From Labilibaculum sp. (lineage in GTDB: Bacteria; Bacteroidota; Bacteroidia; Bacteroidales; Marinifilaceae): DNA of 64,000 bases. Under the pieces are notes generated by a model, which was given only the letters and a program-made list of their open reading frames with translations, was not told where the DNA came from and did not search any database. This document shows, in pieces, positions 33,977 to 42,418 of the stretch. Made by a program: the position numbers and the translations under genes. How positions within the stretch are numbered: position 1 is the first letter of the stretch; every line of letters begins with the position of its first letter. The stretch is from contig JAEINT010000003.1 in NCBI GenBank assembly GCA_016342745.1, positions 1 to 64,000 of the forward strand, read 5' to 3'.

Positions 33977-34203
33977 AAATTTAAGTTTACTAGTTAATAC
34001 AATTAAATTTACGTCATTATTTAAGAAAATAGGTTATCAGTATGTTAGCTTTTTGTTTAGTATTTATGTACAGCTAGTTTTTAGGTGTCGAAAATGTTTT
34101 CATCTTAGATCTCAATGGTTTGCACTAGTGACAATATGATAGTGAATAAGATTAAAATTTCGATCCACGTAAGTATTTACGCTGTATTACTATTGGTGCT
34201 TTT

Positions 34204-34237
34204 AAAAAAAAAGCACAACCGACTTGGGATGTGCTTT
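34204..34237 (-). terminator. terminator of the biotin-dependent carboxylase operon
   Basis: Stem AAAGCACA/TGTGCTTT (34210-34217 with 34230-34237). On the minus strand it is followed by T (complement of the A-run at 34204-34212). It lies 26 bases beyond the carboxyltransferase stop. Confidence 0.75.
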
Positions 34238-34262
34238 CTATATTTATCAATCTGAAACCGAT

Positions 34263-35798
34263 TTACAATGGAATGTTTCCATGTTTTTTCGGAGGATTTT
34301 GTTCACTCTTGTTTGCACACATTTCCAATGCTTGAATTAATTTGTAACGAGATTGTTTTGGTTGAATAACCTCATCAATGTATCCAAGTTCTGCAGCTTT
34401 ATAAGGATTTGCAAATTTGTCACGATAATCTTCAATGGCATCTGCACGTTCCGATTCTGTCAAACCCTTGTGCATAATATTTACAGCACCTTCGGCACCC
34501 ATTACAGCAATTTCTCCGGTTGGGAAAGAATAGTTGATATCGGCTCCAATGTGTTTAGATGCCATAACATCGTAAGCACCACCATAAGCCTTACGAGTAA
34601 TCAGAGTAATTTTTGGTACTGTTGCCTCAGCAAATGCATACAATAATTTAGCTCCGTGCTTTATAATTCCTCCATATTCTTGAGCTGTTCCGGGTAAGAA
34701 TCCTGGTACATCAACGAAAGTGATTAAAGGAATGTTAAAGGCATCGCAAAAACGTACAAATCTTGCCGCTTTTGTAGAACTGTTAATATCCAATACACCA
34801 GCCATAAAAGCTGGATTGTTAGCTACAATACCGACTGGTTTTCCACCTAAACGTGCAAATCCGATTGTAATGTTCTGAGCGTAAAGTGGCATTACTTCAA
34901 AAAAGTTGTGATCATCAACAACAGTTTCAATAAGATCTTTAATATTATACGGTTTATTTGGATCTACAGGAACCATTGTTTGTAGCTTTTCATCTTCACG
35001 ATGAATGTTGTCTGTGCATGGCTTTACTGGAGGATCTTCCATATTATTTGATGGCAGAAATCCGATTAGCTCACGAAGCATCATCATAGCTTGTTCGTCA
35101 TCATCAGCAGTGAAGTGAGCGACACCACTTTTAGAGTTGTGGGTAAGCGCGCCACCTAATTCTTCCTTGGTAACTTCTTCGTGGGTAACGGTTTTAATCA
35201 CGTCAGGTCCTGTAACAAACATATAGCTTGTATCCTTTACCATCATGATAAAATCTGTTAGGGCAGGAGAGTAAACGGCTCCACCCGCACAAGGCCCCAT
35301 AATTGCTGAAATTTGTGGAATTACACCAGATCCTCTTACGTTCTGATAGAAAATATCAGCATAACCAGCTAAACTTTGAACTCCTTCTTGAATTCTAGCT
35401 CCACCAGAATCATTTAATCCGATAATTGGTGCGCCCATTTTCATGGCCAACTTCGTGATTTTAACAATTTTGTCGGCATTTGCTCTACTAAGCGACCCTC
35501 CAAAAACTGTAAAATCTTGTGCAAATACATATACCAATCGGCTATCGATTTTTCCGTATCCGCAAACTACACCATCGCCAAGAATTTTATTTTTCTCCAT
35601 GCCAAAATCGGTGGAACGGTGAGTCACCATTTTATCTACCTCAACGAAAGTTTCGGGATCTAAAAGATCCATAATTCTTTCTCTGGCTGTTTTTTTGCCT
35701 CCAGCGTGGTGCTTTTCTATTCTTGCTGCTCCGCCACCAGCTTCAGCAGCTTTATTTAACGCTTCAAATTTTTTGATTTTATCTTCAAGTGTCAACAT
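34263..35798 (-). CDS. acyl-CoA carboxylase carboxyltransferase (propionyl-CoA carboxylase beta type)
   Basis: A 511-residue carboxyltransferase with the two crotonase-like halves: [21 protein letters not shown] and [17 protein letters not shown] in the first, [19 protein letters not shown] and [16 protein letters not shown] in the second, and a KKHGNIPL end. It lies in an operon behind biotin carboxylase and biotin carrier genes, so it should accept carboxybiotin and carboxylate an acyl-CoA, most likely propionyl-CoA. Sequence alone does not exclude acetyl-CoA. It is the second of three homologues in this window and the only one associated with a biotin carboxylase. Confidence 0.88.
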   Translation of the reverse strand: MLTLEDKIKKFEALNKAAEAGGGAARIEKHHAGGKKTARERIMDLLDPETFVEVDKMVTHRSTDFGMEKNKILGDGVVCGYGKIDSRLVYVFAQDFTVFGGSLSRANADKIVKITKLAMKMGAPIIGLNDSGGARIQEGVQSLAGYADIFYQNVRGSGVIPQISAIMGPCAGGAVYSPALTDFIMMVKDTSYMFVTGPDVIKTVTHEEVTKEELGGALTHNSKSGVAHFTADDDEQAMMMLRELIGFLPSNNMEDPPVKPCTDNIHREDEKLQTMVPVDPNKPYNIKDLIETVVDDHNFFEVMPLYAQNITIGFARLGGKPVGIVANNPAFMAGVLDINSSTKAARFVRFCDAFNIPLITFVDVPGFLPGTAQEYGGIIKHGAKLLYAFAEATVPKITLITRKAYGGAYDVMASKHIGADINYSFPTGEIAVMGAEGAVNIMHKGLTESERADAIEDYRDKFANPYKAAELGYIDEVIQPKQSRYKLIQALEMCANKSEQNPPKKHGNIPL

Positions 35799-35866
35799 TT
35801 CAATTGTTGTTTTTTTGTTATCCTAAATGCTTTAAACTTTAGAAAACGGGTTGTGCATAAATTTTT

Positions 35867-36385
35867 TTAGTCTAAATCATCAATGAATACTAATGGCTGA
35901 TTGCCATCAACAGTATCTTCTTCGTGAACAAAAATTTCTTTAATAATACCATCTTTCATGGCTTTGTATTCACTTTCCATTTTCATTGCTGAAATAATAA
36001 TAACCGTTTCTCCCTTTTTAACTTCGCTTCCTAATTCAACAGGGATTTTAACTACTTTACCTGGCATAGGAGATGAAATAGTACTTGCTTCAGCTTCTAA
36101 ATTTCCGGCATTTCTAGCTTGTAAGTATTTGGTTTCTGCATCAATAATTTCAGCATCATAGGAATGGTAAAATGTATTGACTGAATATTTCTTTGGTGAA
36201 TCGGTTTCAATTAATTCTACATTAAAAGAACGACCTTTATACATCACAGAATAAACTCCGTTTTCAACCTGCTGCATGTCGAGATCATATTCTTTATTAT
36301 CAACCATTATTTTCACCTGGGTTCCATCTTCAGCAAGAAGTTCAACTTTTGCCAGTCGGTCGCCCAATTTTATTTCAATTGCCAT
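35867..36385 (-). CDS. biotin carboxyl carrier protein of acyl-CoA carboxylase
   Basis: A 172-residue protein. The C-terminal ~75 residues form a biotinyl domain (SSPMPGKVVKIPVELGSEVKKG, then the biotin site Lys135 in ISAMKMES, with SAMKM instead of the usual EAMKM). The N-terminal ~90 residues form a separate beta-rich domain (EDGTQVKIMVDNKEYDLDM), as in the BT domain or carrier subunits of propionyl-CoA carboxylases, which ties the carrier to its partners. It is located between accC (23 bases upstream) and the carboxyltransferase gene (68 bases downstream). Confidence 0.88.
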   Translation of the reverse strand: MAIEIKLGDRLAKVELLAEDGTQVKIMVDNKEYDLDMQQVENGVYSVMYKGRSFNVELIETDSPKKYSVNTFYHSYDAEIIDAETKYLQARNAGNLEAEASTISSPMPGKVVKIPVELGSEVKKGETVIIISAMKMESEYKAMKDGIIKEIFVHEEDTVDGNQPLVFIDDLD

Positions 36386-36408
36386 TTTATAATTTTTTAG
36401 TTTATCCT

Positions 36409-37932
36409 TTAATTTTCACTTGCTCTAAACATGCCTCTACGTCGACCAAATTCTTTCCACTTGTTATGCGCGGCAGATTTTGGGTTAACTTGGGCATTTT
36501 TGAGTTTGTGGTGGTAATCTAAAAAGGCAGTAACTATGGCTAAATCTTCAAAAGATTCTTTCGCCTCGTCAGGAGCAAGTAAAAACTCCTCGTTGTCTTG
36601 TATAAAATGAGTATCATAGGTGCCATTTCTAAAGTCAGGGCAATCCATGATTTTTTCCAAGTATTGAATTGAGGTTTTTACACCTGTAATTTTGTATTCG
36701 AATAATGCTCTACGCATTCTTTCGATGGCTTCGTCTCTGGTTCGTGCCCATACAATTAATTTGGAAATCATTGGGTCGTAATGAATGGGAATTTCGTAGC
36801 CCTCGTAAACGTAGCCATCTGTTCTAACACCTAATCCCATTGGCTCTGTAATATGTGTAATTACACCAGGACACGGCATGAAATTATTCGAAGTGTCTTC
36901 AGCATAAATTCTGCACTCGATTGCATGTCCAAACTGAAAAATATCTTCTTGTTTCATTGCCAATTCTTTTCCTTCGGCAATTAAGATCTGTTGTTTTACC
37001 AAGTCGTATCCTGTTACCCTTTCGGTGATTGGATGTTCTACTTGTAAACGAGTATTCATTTCGAGAAAGTAGTAGTTGTGATCATTGTCTACAAGAAATT
37101 CAATTGTTCCTGCACCATGATAGTTAACTGCTTTTGCAGCTGCTACAGCATGTTCTCCCATTTTTTCTCGCAATTCTGCTGTCATTAATGGAGATGGAGT
37201 TTCTTCTACAACTTTTTGGTGGCGTCTTTGCACGGAACATTCTCTTTCGCAAAGATGAATGACATTTCCATGTTGGTCACCTAAAATTTGGAATTCGATA
37301 TGATGAGGTGAAGAAATGTACTTTTCGATATAAACAGCATCATCTCCAAAGGAGGACATGGCTTCCGATTTTGCAGCTCTTAGACCTTCAAGAATGTTCT
37401 CTTCTTTGTCGACCATTCGCATACCCTTACCACCACCTCCAGCTGAGGCTTTAATCATTACGGGAAGTCCAATCTCTTTTACAACTTTAAGGATTGTGGT
37501 TTCATCCTCAAGGTTTTCTTTGGTTCCAGGTACAACTGGAACACCTCCAGCAATCATTGTTTTTCGAGCTGTAATTTTATCTCCCATGGTTGAGATAACT
37601 TCGGGAGTTGGGCCTATGAAAATAATGCCTTCTTTCTGACAGCGTTTCGAGAATTCTGCATTCTCGCTTAAGAAACCATAGCCTGGATGTATTGCATCGG
37701 CTTTGCACCGTTTAGCAACTTCTATTATTTTATCCATATTTAAATAACTTTCTGCTGAAGCTGCAGGTCCGATATGAAATGCCTGATCGGCATATCTTAC
37801 ATGCATTGATGTTCTATCAACGTCGGAATAGACAGCAACAGAAAGAATTCCCAATTCCCTGCACGAGCGCATAACACGCAGAGCAATTTCTCCTCGATTT
37901 GCAACGAGAACTTTTGAAATCTTCTTGATCAT
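36409..37932 (-). CDS. accC: biotin carboxylase subunit
   Basis: A 507-residue ATP-grasp enzyme. VLVANRGEIALRVMRSCRELG is the AccC N-terminus, the glycine-rich ATP loop GGGGKG is at residues 165-170, and HIEFQILGDQHGNVIHLCERECSVQRRHQKVVEE carries the catalytic and metal-binding residues. It is longer than the ~450 residues of a minimal AccC, with a C-terminal tail (KLKNAQVNPKSAAHNKWKEF) typical of propionyl-CoA-type carboxylase subunits. It carboxylates biotin on the carrier with bicarbonate and ATP. It is the first gene of the operon. Confidence 0.92.
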   Translation of the reverse strand: MIKKISKVLVANRGEIALRVMRSCRELGILSVAVYSDVDRTSMHVRYADQAFHIGPAASAESYLNMDKIIEVAKRCKADAIHPGYGFLSENAEFSKRCQKEGIIFIGPTPEVISTMGDKITARKTMIAGGVPVVPGTKENLEDETTILKVVKEIGLPVMIKASAGGGGKGMRMVDKEENILEGLRAAKSEAMSSFGDDAVYIEKYISSPHHIEFQILGDQHGNVIHLCERECSVQRRHQKVVEETPSPLMTAELREKMGEHAVAAAKAVNYHGAGTIEFLVDNDHNYYFLEMNTRLQVEHPITERVTGYDLVKQQILIAEGKELAMKQEDIFQFGHAIECRIYAEDTSNNFMPCPGVITHITEPMGLGVRTDGYVYEGYEIPIHYDPMISKLIVWARTRDEAIERMRRALFEYKITGVKTSIQYLEKIMDCPDFRNGTYDTHFIQDNEEFLLAPDEAKESFEDLAIVTAFLDYHHKLKNAQVNPKSAAHNKWKEFGRRRGMFRASEN

Positions 37933-38380
37933 TTTGGTCTTTGTTTAAAAGCTTATTAAAGCTTTGTTTTTAATCAACTAATTCTACTCTTAGTTATAAA
38001 ATTGTTTTACCAATAAAGATAACTTACAGCATGAATATGTTGTAGAACACATAAAAGTAATCAAAAAATCGAAGTTTTCAAGTAATTAAATATAAAGATG
38101 TTTAAATGTGATGATCATAAGATAGTAGTTAGATGGAGATGTTAAATTAGCTGTTGGTCAATGTTTTATGAGAATGGTAATTAAATGAGAGGAAAATTAT
38201 GAAATGGGAAATATCAAAATGGGTATAAAACGCCAAAGATGTTGAAGAACAAGTGAGAATCAGATGTGTTTTTCTTAATTAAGTTTAGTACTGCAGAGGA
38301 ATTTTTGCAATTATTGGATGTTTTAGCTTAAAATAAATTTTGCAAAAGGAGTTTTTGCTATCTGGAGATAGCAAATTGTG
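37933..38380. other. intergenic stretch upstream of accC
   Basis: About 450 AT-rich bases between accC (upstream region) and the permease gene (downstream region). I see no credible ORF or RNA gene. At 38354-38375 a 10-bp inverted repeat, TTTGCTATCT/AGATAGCAAA, lies 5 bases beyond the permease stop. It may act as its transcript end but lacks a T-run on the minus strand. Confidence 0.5.
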
Positions 38381-39706
38381 CTAATTTACCTTTTCTCCAC
38401 CAAACTCAAATCCCAAACTTTCGATCTCTTTTTTAATTATTTCTAGGTCGATAGATTTTCCTTGAAGGTGTAGATTTTTCTGTTCTAGATTAACTTCTGC
38501 CTTCGTAATATTGGATAACGCACTAATGTGTTTTTCCACACTATTTTTACAATGATTACAACTCATTCCATTTACAAGAATCAATTTATCATCAATAATA
38601 TTTTCAGAGGTGGAAGCGTTAACTTCTCTTTTACCAGAAAGGTATTTTTGTAAGTATCCGTTTAAGATTAGTAATGTTAATAAAATACTGCTTCCCCATT
38701 GCACCCATTTGGGCAGCATCCAATGGCCTTCGTGAGCATGCATGTGATTGTGCAGTGCACTCATTTCAAACCACTCTCTCGGGAACACATTATCAATTAA
38801 TAATCCGAAAAGCAAAGCGCCCGAAATAATTGAAATTAGATAAGACCACATTGTTTTTTTACCCATTACTTTATTTAGCACGGTAATGGTTGCAGCATTT
38901 GTCGCTGGTCCGGCCATTAAAAATACCAAGGCTGCTCCAGGGGAAATACCTTTCATCATTAATATTGCTGCAACAGGAACCGAAGAGGTTGCACAAATGT
39001 ATAGTGGAATAGAGGCAACAAGAATAACTAACATTCCGATAAAATCATTACCGATGTAACTGGAGAAAAAATCATCAGGAATTAAAACAGAAATGAAAGC
39101 TGCCAAAAGAAGTCCAATAATAAGCCATTTCGAAATATCTTGCAAAAAATCAACAAAGGCATATTTAAACATCGTGTATAGAGCAGGCTTCTTTTCTTTC
39201 GTTTCTGTAGCACAATTGTTATCACATCCACAATCCGATTCTTTTTCTGTAGTACAGCAAGAATTTTCAATTGAATCTGTAATTGCTTTTTCATCTGTAT
39301 CGAATCGATTGGCAAGCAAACCTCCTAAGAAGCCTGTAATCAGTGCAATAAAAGGACGAATAATTGCAAAAGGCAAGCCTAATAAAGAATAGGTAACCAG
39401 AATTGAGTCAACACCAGTTTGTGGGGTAGAAATTAAGAAAGAAACCGAAGAACCTTTCGAAGCTCCACTTTTGTAAAAGGAAATTCCAGTAGGAATTACG
39501 CCACAAGAGCATAAGGGAAGAGGTATACCTAATAAAGAAGCATACAATACAGATTTGCCATTTTTCTGACCTAAATATTTGTCGATAAACTTTTGTGGAA
39601 AAGCTACTTTTAAAATGCCAGCAAATAAAAAGCCGAGCATTAAATAAGGAGACATCTCATTTAAGATCTCTATAAAATCGATAAAAAACTGGTTGATATA
39701 TTCCAT
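38381..39706 (-). CDS. permease with C-terminal HMA domain (SO_0444-type Cu/Zn efflux family)
   Basis: A 441-residue membrane protein of the UPF0718/YraQ permease superfamily. Eight or more membrane helices form two similar halves, with signatures GIPLPLCSCGVIPTG and ICATSSVPVAAILMMKG. A cytoplasmic Cys-rich loop (SCCTTEKESDCGCDNNC) lies between the halves, and a C-terminal heavy-metal-associated domain carries GMSCNHC (Cys383 and Cys386). Three separate thiol sites point to soft-metal transport. The SO_0444 group is described as Cu/Zn efflux transporters; the metal here is inferred. No adjacent metal regulator is seen. Confidence 0.8.
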   Translation of the reverse strand: MEYINQFFIDFIEILNEMSPYLMLGFLFAGILKVAFPQKFIDKYLGQKNGKSVLYASLLGIPLPLCSCGVIPTGISFYKSGASKGSSVSFLISTPQTGVDSILVTYSLLGLPFAIIRPFIALITGFLGGLLANRFDTDEKAITDSIENSCCTTEKESDCGCDNNCATETKEKKPALYTMFKYAFVDFLQDISKWLIIGLLLAAFISVLIPDDFFSSYIGNDFIGMLVILVASIPLYICATSSVPVAAILMMKGISPGAALVFLMAGPATNAATITVLNKVMGKKTMWSYLISIISGALLFGLLIDNVFPREWFEMSALHNHMHAHEGHWMLPKWVQWGSSILLTLLILNGYLQKYLSGKREVNASTSENIIDDKLILVNGMSCNHCKNSVEKHISALSNITKAEVNLEQKNLHLQGKSIDLEIIKKEIESLGFEFGGEKVN

Positions 39707-39949
39707 GATGTAGGTTCTCTCTGCTTATTCTTTACTGTTGTATTTGGCCTATGTAATGGTCTTATTTTTCTCCAAAAGTATTAAAATATTTGGATAAGTA
39801 TATGCTTCTTATTAGTAATAAAAGACTCCAAGGTATAAAAATACCAACATTTAGGTATTTCAGTTTATTTAGACTTACTCTACTTTAGCAGTCGAAATAA
39901 TGCTTGTTTTTCGAGCAGAACAACTAAAAAATCTAATTGAATTAAACTG

Positions 39950-41122
39950 ATGAAAAAAGGACTACTATTTATAGCAATGATTGCTGCAACTTTTGTTGTT
40001 AAAGCACAGGACGTTCAGGAACCCAGAAGTATAGGAACTACTATTTTAGAAAGAGTAAAAGATGAGAAATTAAGTATTGGCGGTTATGGTGAGGTTCATT
40101 ACAACCAGCAGATTAGTGGAAGTACTCGTTATAATGGAAACATGGATGTTCATCGAATGGTTTTATTTTTTGGATATCAATTCAATGATAAGACATCTTT
40201 TGTAACTGAGATTGAATATGAGCATGTAAAAGAATTGTATGTTGAGCAAGCATTTTTGAATTACAATGTTCGTCCAAACACAAGTTTACGAGCTGGTTTG
40301 ATGTTGGTTCCAATGGGAATTGTAAACGAATATCATGAACCAACTACTTTTAATGGAGTTGAAAGACCAAGTGTAGATAAATATATTGTTCCGACAACTT
40401 GGAGAGAAATTGGTGTTGGAGTTAGCGGTCGTTTGCCAAATATGCCATTAAAATATCAAGCATATTTAATGAATGGTTTTAACGGTTATGATGCTGGCGG
40501 AAAATTAAGAGGATCTGATGGTTTAAGAAAAGGTCGTCAAAAGGGAGCTGAGTCTACATTTACATCTCCTTCTCTTTCTGCGAAAGTTGATTATTATGGA
40601 ATTAAAGGTTTAAACCTTGGCTTATCAGGTTACTTTGGTAAAACACAATCATCAGAATTTGATGGATTGGATAAAGATGATGATAATGCAGAAACAATTG
40701 CTGATTCTACTCGCGTTGGTATTAGTATGTTAGGATTAGATTTCCGTTATAAAGTTGATGCTTTCCAATTTAAAGGGCAGTACATTCAATCTTTTATAAA
40801 TGATGTAAAGGCATATAACGAGAAAACAGGTAAAGATCTTGGTAAGCAAATGCAAGGTTATTACGTAGAAGCAGGATACAATTTATTGCATGGAAAAGAG
40901 CAAGCTTTGGTGCCTTTTGTACGTTACGAAAGTTACGATACACATCACGAAGTTGCTTCAAATATGACAGCTAATAAAGCTTACGATCGTGAAGATTTAT
41001 TCTTTGGATTGAGTTATCATTTAGCAAAAGGTGCCGTAGTTAAAGCTGATTATCAGTTTTCAAAAGATGGTAACGATGTTAAAAAGAACTTTGTAAACTT
41101 TGGTGTAGGCGTTTGGTTCTAA
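39950..41122 (+). CDS. outer membrane porin (OprO/OprP-like)
   Basis: A 390-residue beta-barrel protein with a signal peptide (GLLFIAMIAATFVVKAQ). After a short N-terminal part come alternating strands typical of the phosphate-selective porin O/P family: LSIGGYGEVHYNQQISG, MVLFFGYQFNDKTSFVTEIEYEH, RAGLMLVPMGIVNEYHEPTTF. It ends in aromatic Phe (NFGVGVWF), the signal for BAM insertion. The solute is unknown. A hairpin separates it from the exported FMN-binding protein gene 77 bases downstream, which may form a functional pair with it. Confidence 0.82.
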   Translation: MKKGLLFIAMIAATFVVKAQDVQEPRSIGTTILERVKDEKLSIGGYGEVHYNQQISGSTRYNGNMDVHRMVLFFGYQFNDKTSFVTEIEYEHVKELYVEQAFLNYNVRPNTSLRAGLMLVPMGIVNEYHEPTTFNGVERPSVDKYIVPTTWREIGVGVSGRLPNMPLKYQAYLMNGFNGYDAGGKLRGSDGLRKGRQKGAESTFTSPSLSAKVDYYGIKGLNLGLSGYFGKTQSSEFDGLDKDDDNAETIADSTRVGISMLGLDFRYKVDAFQFKGQYIQSFINDVKAYNEKTGKDLGKQMQGYYVEAGYNLLHGKEQALVPFVRYESYDTHHEVASNMTANKAYDREDLFFGLSYHLAKGAVVKADYQFSKDGNDVKKNFVNFGVGVWF

Positions 41123-41143
41123 ATCATATTTGTTAAAATATTT

Positions 41144-41183
41144 ACTTCAAAGCAATTGGAACTCCTTTTGCTTTGAAGTTTTA
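41144..41183 (+). terminator. hairpin between the porin and FMN-binding protein genes
   Basis: Perfect 12-bp stem ACTTCAAAGCAA/TTGCTTTGAAGT (41144-41155 with 41168-41179) followed by only four T. It may be a partial terminator that lowers expression of the next gene. Confidence 0.65.
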
Positions 41184-41199
41184 ACGTAAAATAGAATTG

Positions 41200-41751
41200 A
41201 TGATGATACGATTTCTAAATATTATTCGGCTTATAGTGATTGTGTTTGCAGTAGGATTAACTTTTACCTCTCAGGCAAGTAGTCTTCCGAAGTCAATTCA
41301 GAAGAAAATTAATAAAGAAGTCAAAAAAATCTTCCCGTTAGAAGATCTGACAATGGATAAGATTGAAGATTTCAATTTTGATACTTTTAAATATCAAAGC
41401 ATCAAAAATGTGAGCTTGAGCAGATTAATGTGTTCAGACCAGCTAATGGGCTACGCTTGTTTTGCTTCATCAAAAGGGAAGAATGATTATTTTGATTACA
41501 TGGTTCTATTTAGTGAGAACATGGAAATCAAAAAGGTTATAGTATTAATGTACCGATCTACTTACGGTGGTGAAATCATGGCAAAATCGTGGTTAAAACA
41601 ATTCATTGGTAAAGTAAAGGGAGAAGAAATGGAATTTGAAAAAGATATTGATGGTATTTCCGGAGCTACCATTTCAGGACCATCGATTACAAAAGGAGTT
41701 AAGACGGTAAGTATAATGATGAGTGAATTGAAAGAAAATGGCGAAATTTAA
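41200..41751 (+). CDS. exported FMN-binding (flavinylated) protein
   Basis: A 183-residue protein with an N-terminal signal or anchor (IIRLIVIVFAVGLTFTSQAS). The C-terminal FMN_bind domain contains the flavin-transferase target motif DGISGATISGPS, and Thr157 in SGAT would carry FMN as a phosphodiester through ApbE. This is the NqrC/RnfG-type domain in a stand-alone exported form, so a periplasmic electron-transfer role is likely. The ORF can be extended to a TTG at 41197, but consecutive ATGs at 41200 and 41203 are better. Its stop overlaps tail-to-tail with mntP. Confidence 0.8.
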   Translation: MMIRFLNIIRLIVIVFAVGLTFTSQASSLPKSIQKKINKEVKKIFPLEDLTMDKIEDFNFDTFKYQSIKNVSLSRLMCSDQLMGYACFASSKGKNDYFDYMVLFSENMEIKKVIVLMYRSTYGGEIMAKSWLKQFIGKVKGEEMEFEKDIDGISGATISGPSITKGVKTVSIMMSELKENGEI

Positions 41752-42314
41752 GCTTGAAAAAACAAATGCTCAATAAGGATTCGTAAGCCGATAATAATTA
41801 GAACAATACCTCCTAATATTTCAAATTTTTGACTCATTTTACTGCCAATCTTTTTTCCCAGAAGCATTCCCAACATAGAGACAATAAAAGTAACTACTCC
41901 AATTATTATTGCTGGTAACCAAATTACTACATCAAGCAAGGCTAAACTTAAACCAATAACCAAAGCATCAATACTTGTTGCTATTGAAATTCCAATTAAG
42001 ACCATTAGTTTTAACGGATTGAAAGAGCAATCTTTTTCTTTGGATGTAATGCTTTCGTAAATCATTTTACCACCCATTCCTGCGAGTAGGATAAAAGCGA
42101 TCCAATGGTCAAAATCTTTAATCAAATCTTTTAACTCCCATCCGGTTAACCAGCCAATAATTGGCATTCCTCCTTGAAAAAGAGCTAAAAAGAAAGCTAT
42201 TTTTATTGCTTGTAAGAAGTGAATTTTTTTGATGGCTAAGCCAGAGCATACCGAAGCGGCAAACGAATCAACAGATAAACCAAGGGCAAGAAGAATGATA
42301 CTTACTATTTCCAT
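41748..42314 (-). CDS. mntP: manganese efflux pump MntP
   Basis: About 188 residues from the ATG at 42314; a TTG 20 codons upstream precedes this and is unlikely. Six membrane helices carry the paired acidic motifs of the MntP family: GLSVDSFAASVCSGL (Asp16) and ISIATSIDALVIGLSLAL. It exports Mn2+ from the cytoplasm. A TATCTTTG box (minus strand, 42333-42340) gives a very short leader. Its end overlaps the end of the FMN-binding protein gene by 4 bases, so the two are convergent without a shared terminator. Confidence 0.9.
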   Translation of the reverse strand: MEIVSIILLALGLSVDSFAASVCSGLAIKKIHFLQAIKIAFFLALFQGGMPIIGWLTGWELKDLIKDFDHWIAFILLAGMGGKMIYESITSKEKDCSFNPLKLMVLIGISIATSIDALVIGLSLALLDVVIWLPAIIIGVVTFIVSMLGMLLGKKIGSKMSQKFEILGGIVLIIIGLRILIEHLFFQA

Positions 42315-42332
42315 TTCAATTATTTTGGAATG

Positions 42333-42340
42333 CAAAGATA
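42333..42340 (-). promoter_or_regulatory. -7 box upstream of mntP
   Basis: TATCTTTG followed by C on the minus strand fits TAnnTTTG and lies 18 bases before the preferred ATG, which supports the shorter mntP reading frame. Confidence 0.45.
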
Positions 42341-42418
42341 TGTTCTTCCTAAGAATTGTGAAAAGAAATAGCAACTTCAGTTTTTGAAATTGCTAATTTG
42401 AATTAGTTCTATAAATAT

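Noticed and set aside
41144-41179. Riboswitch-like leader of the FMN-binding protein gene
   Set aside because: The element is a single simple hairpin with a short T-run and has none of the conserved multi-helix core of an FMN riboswitch.
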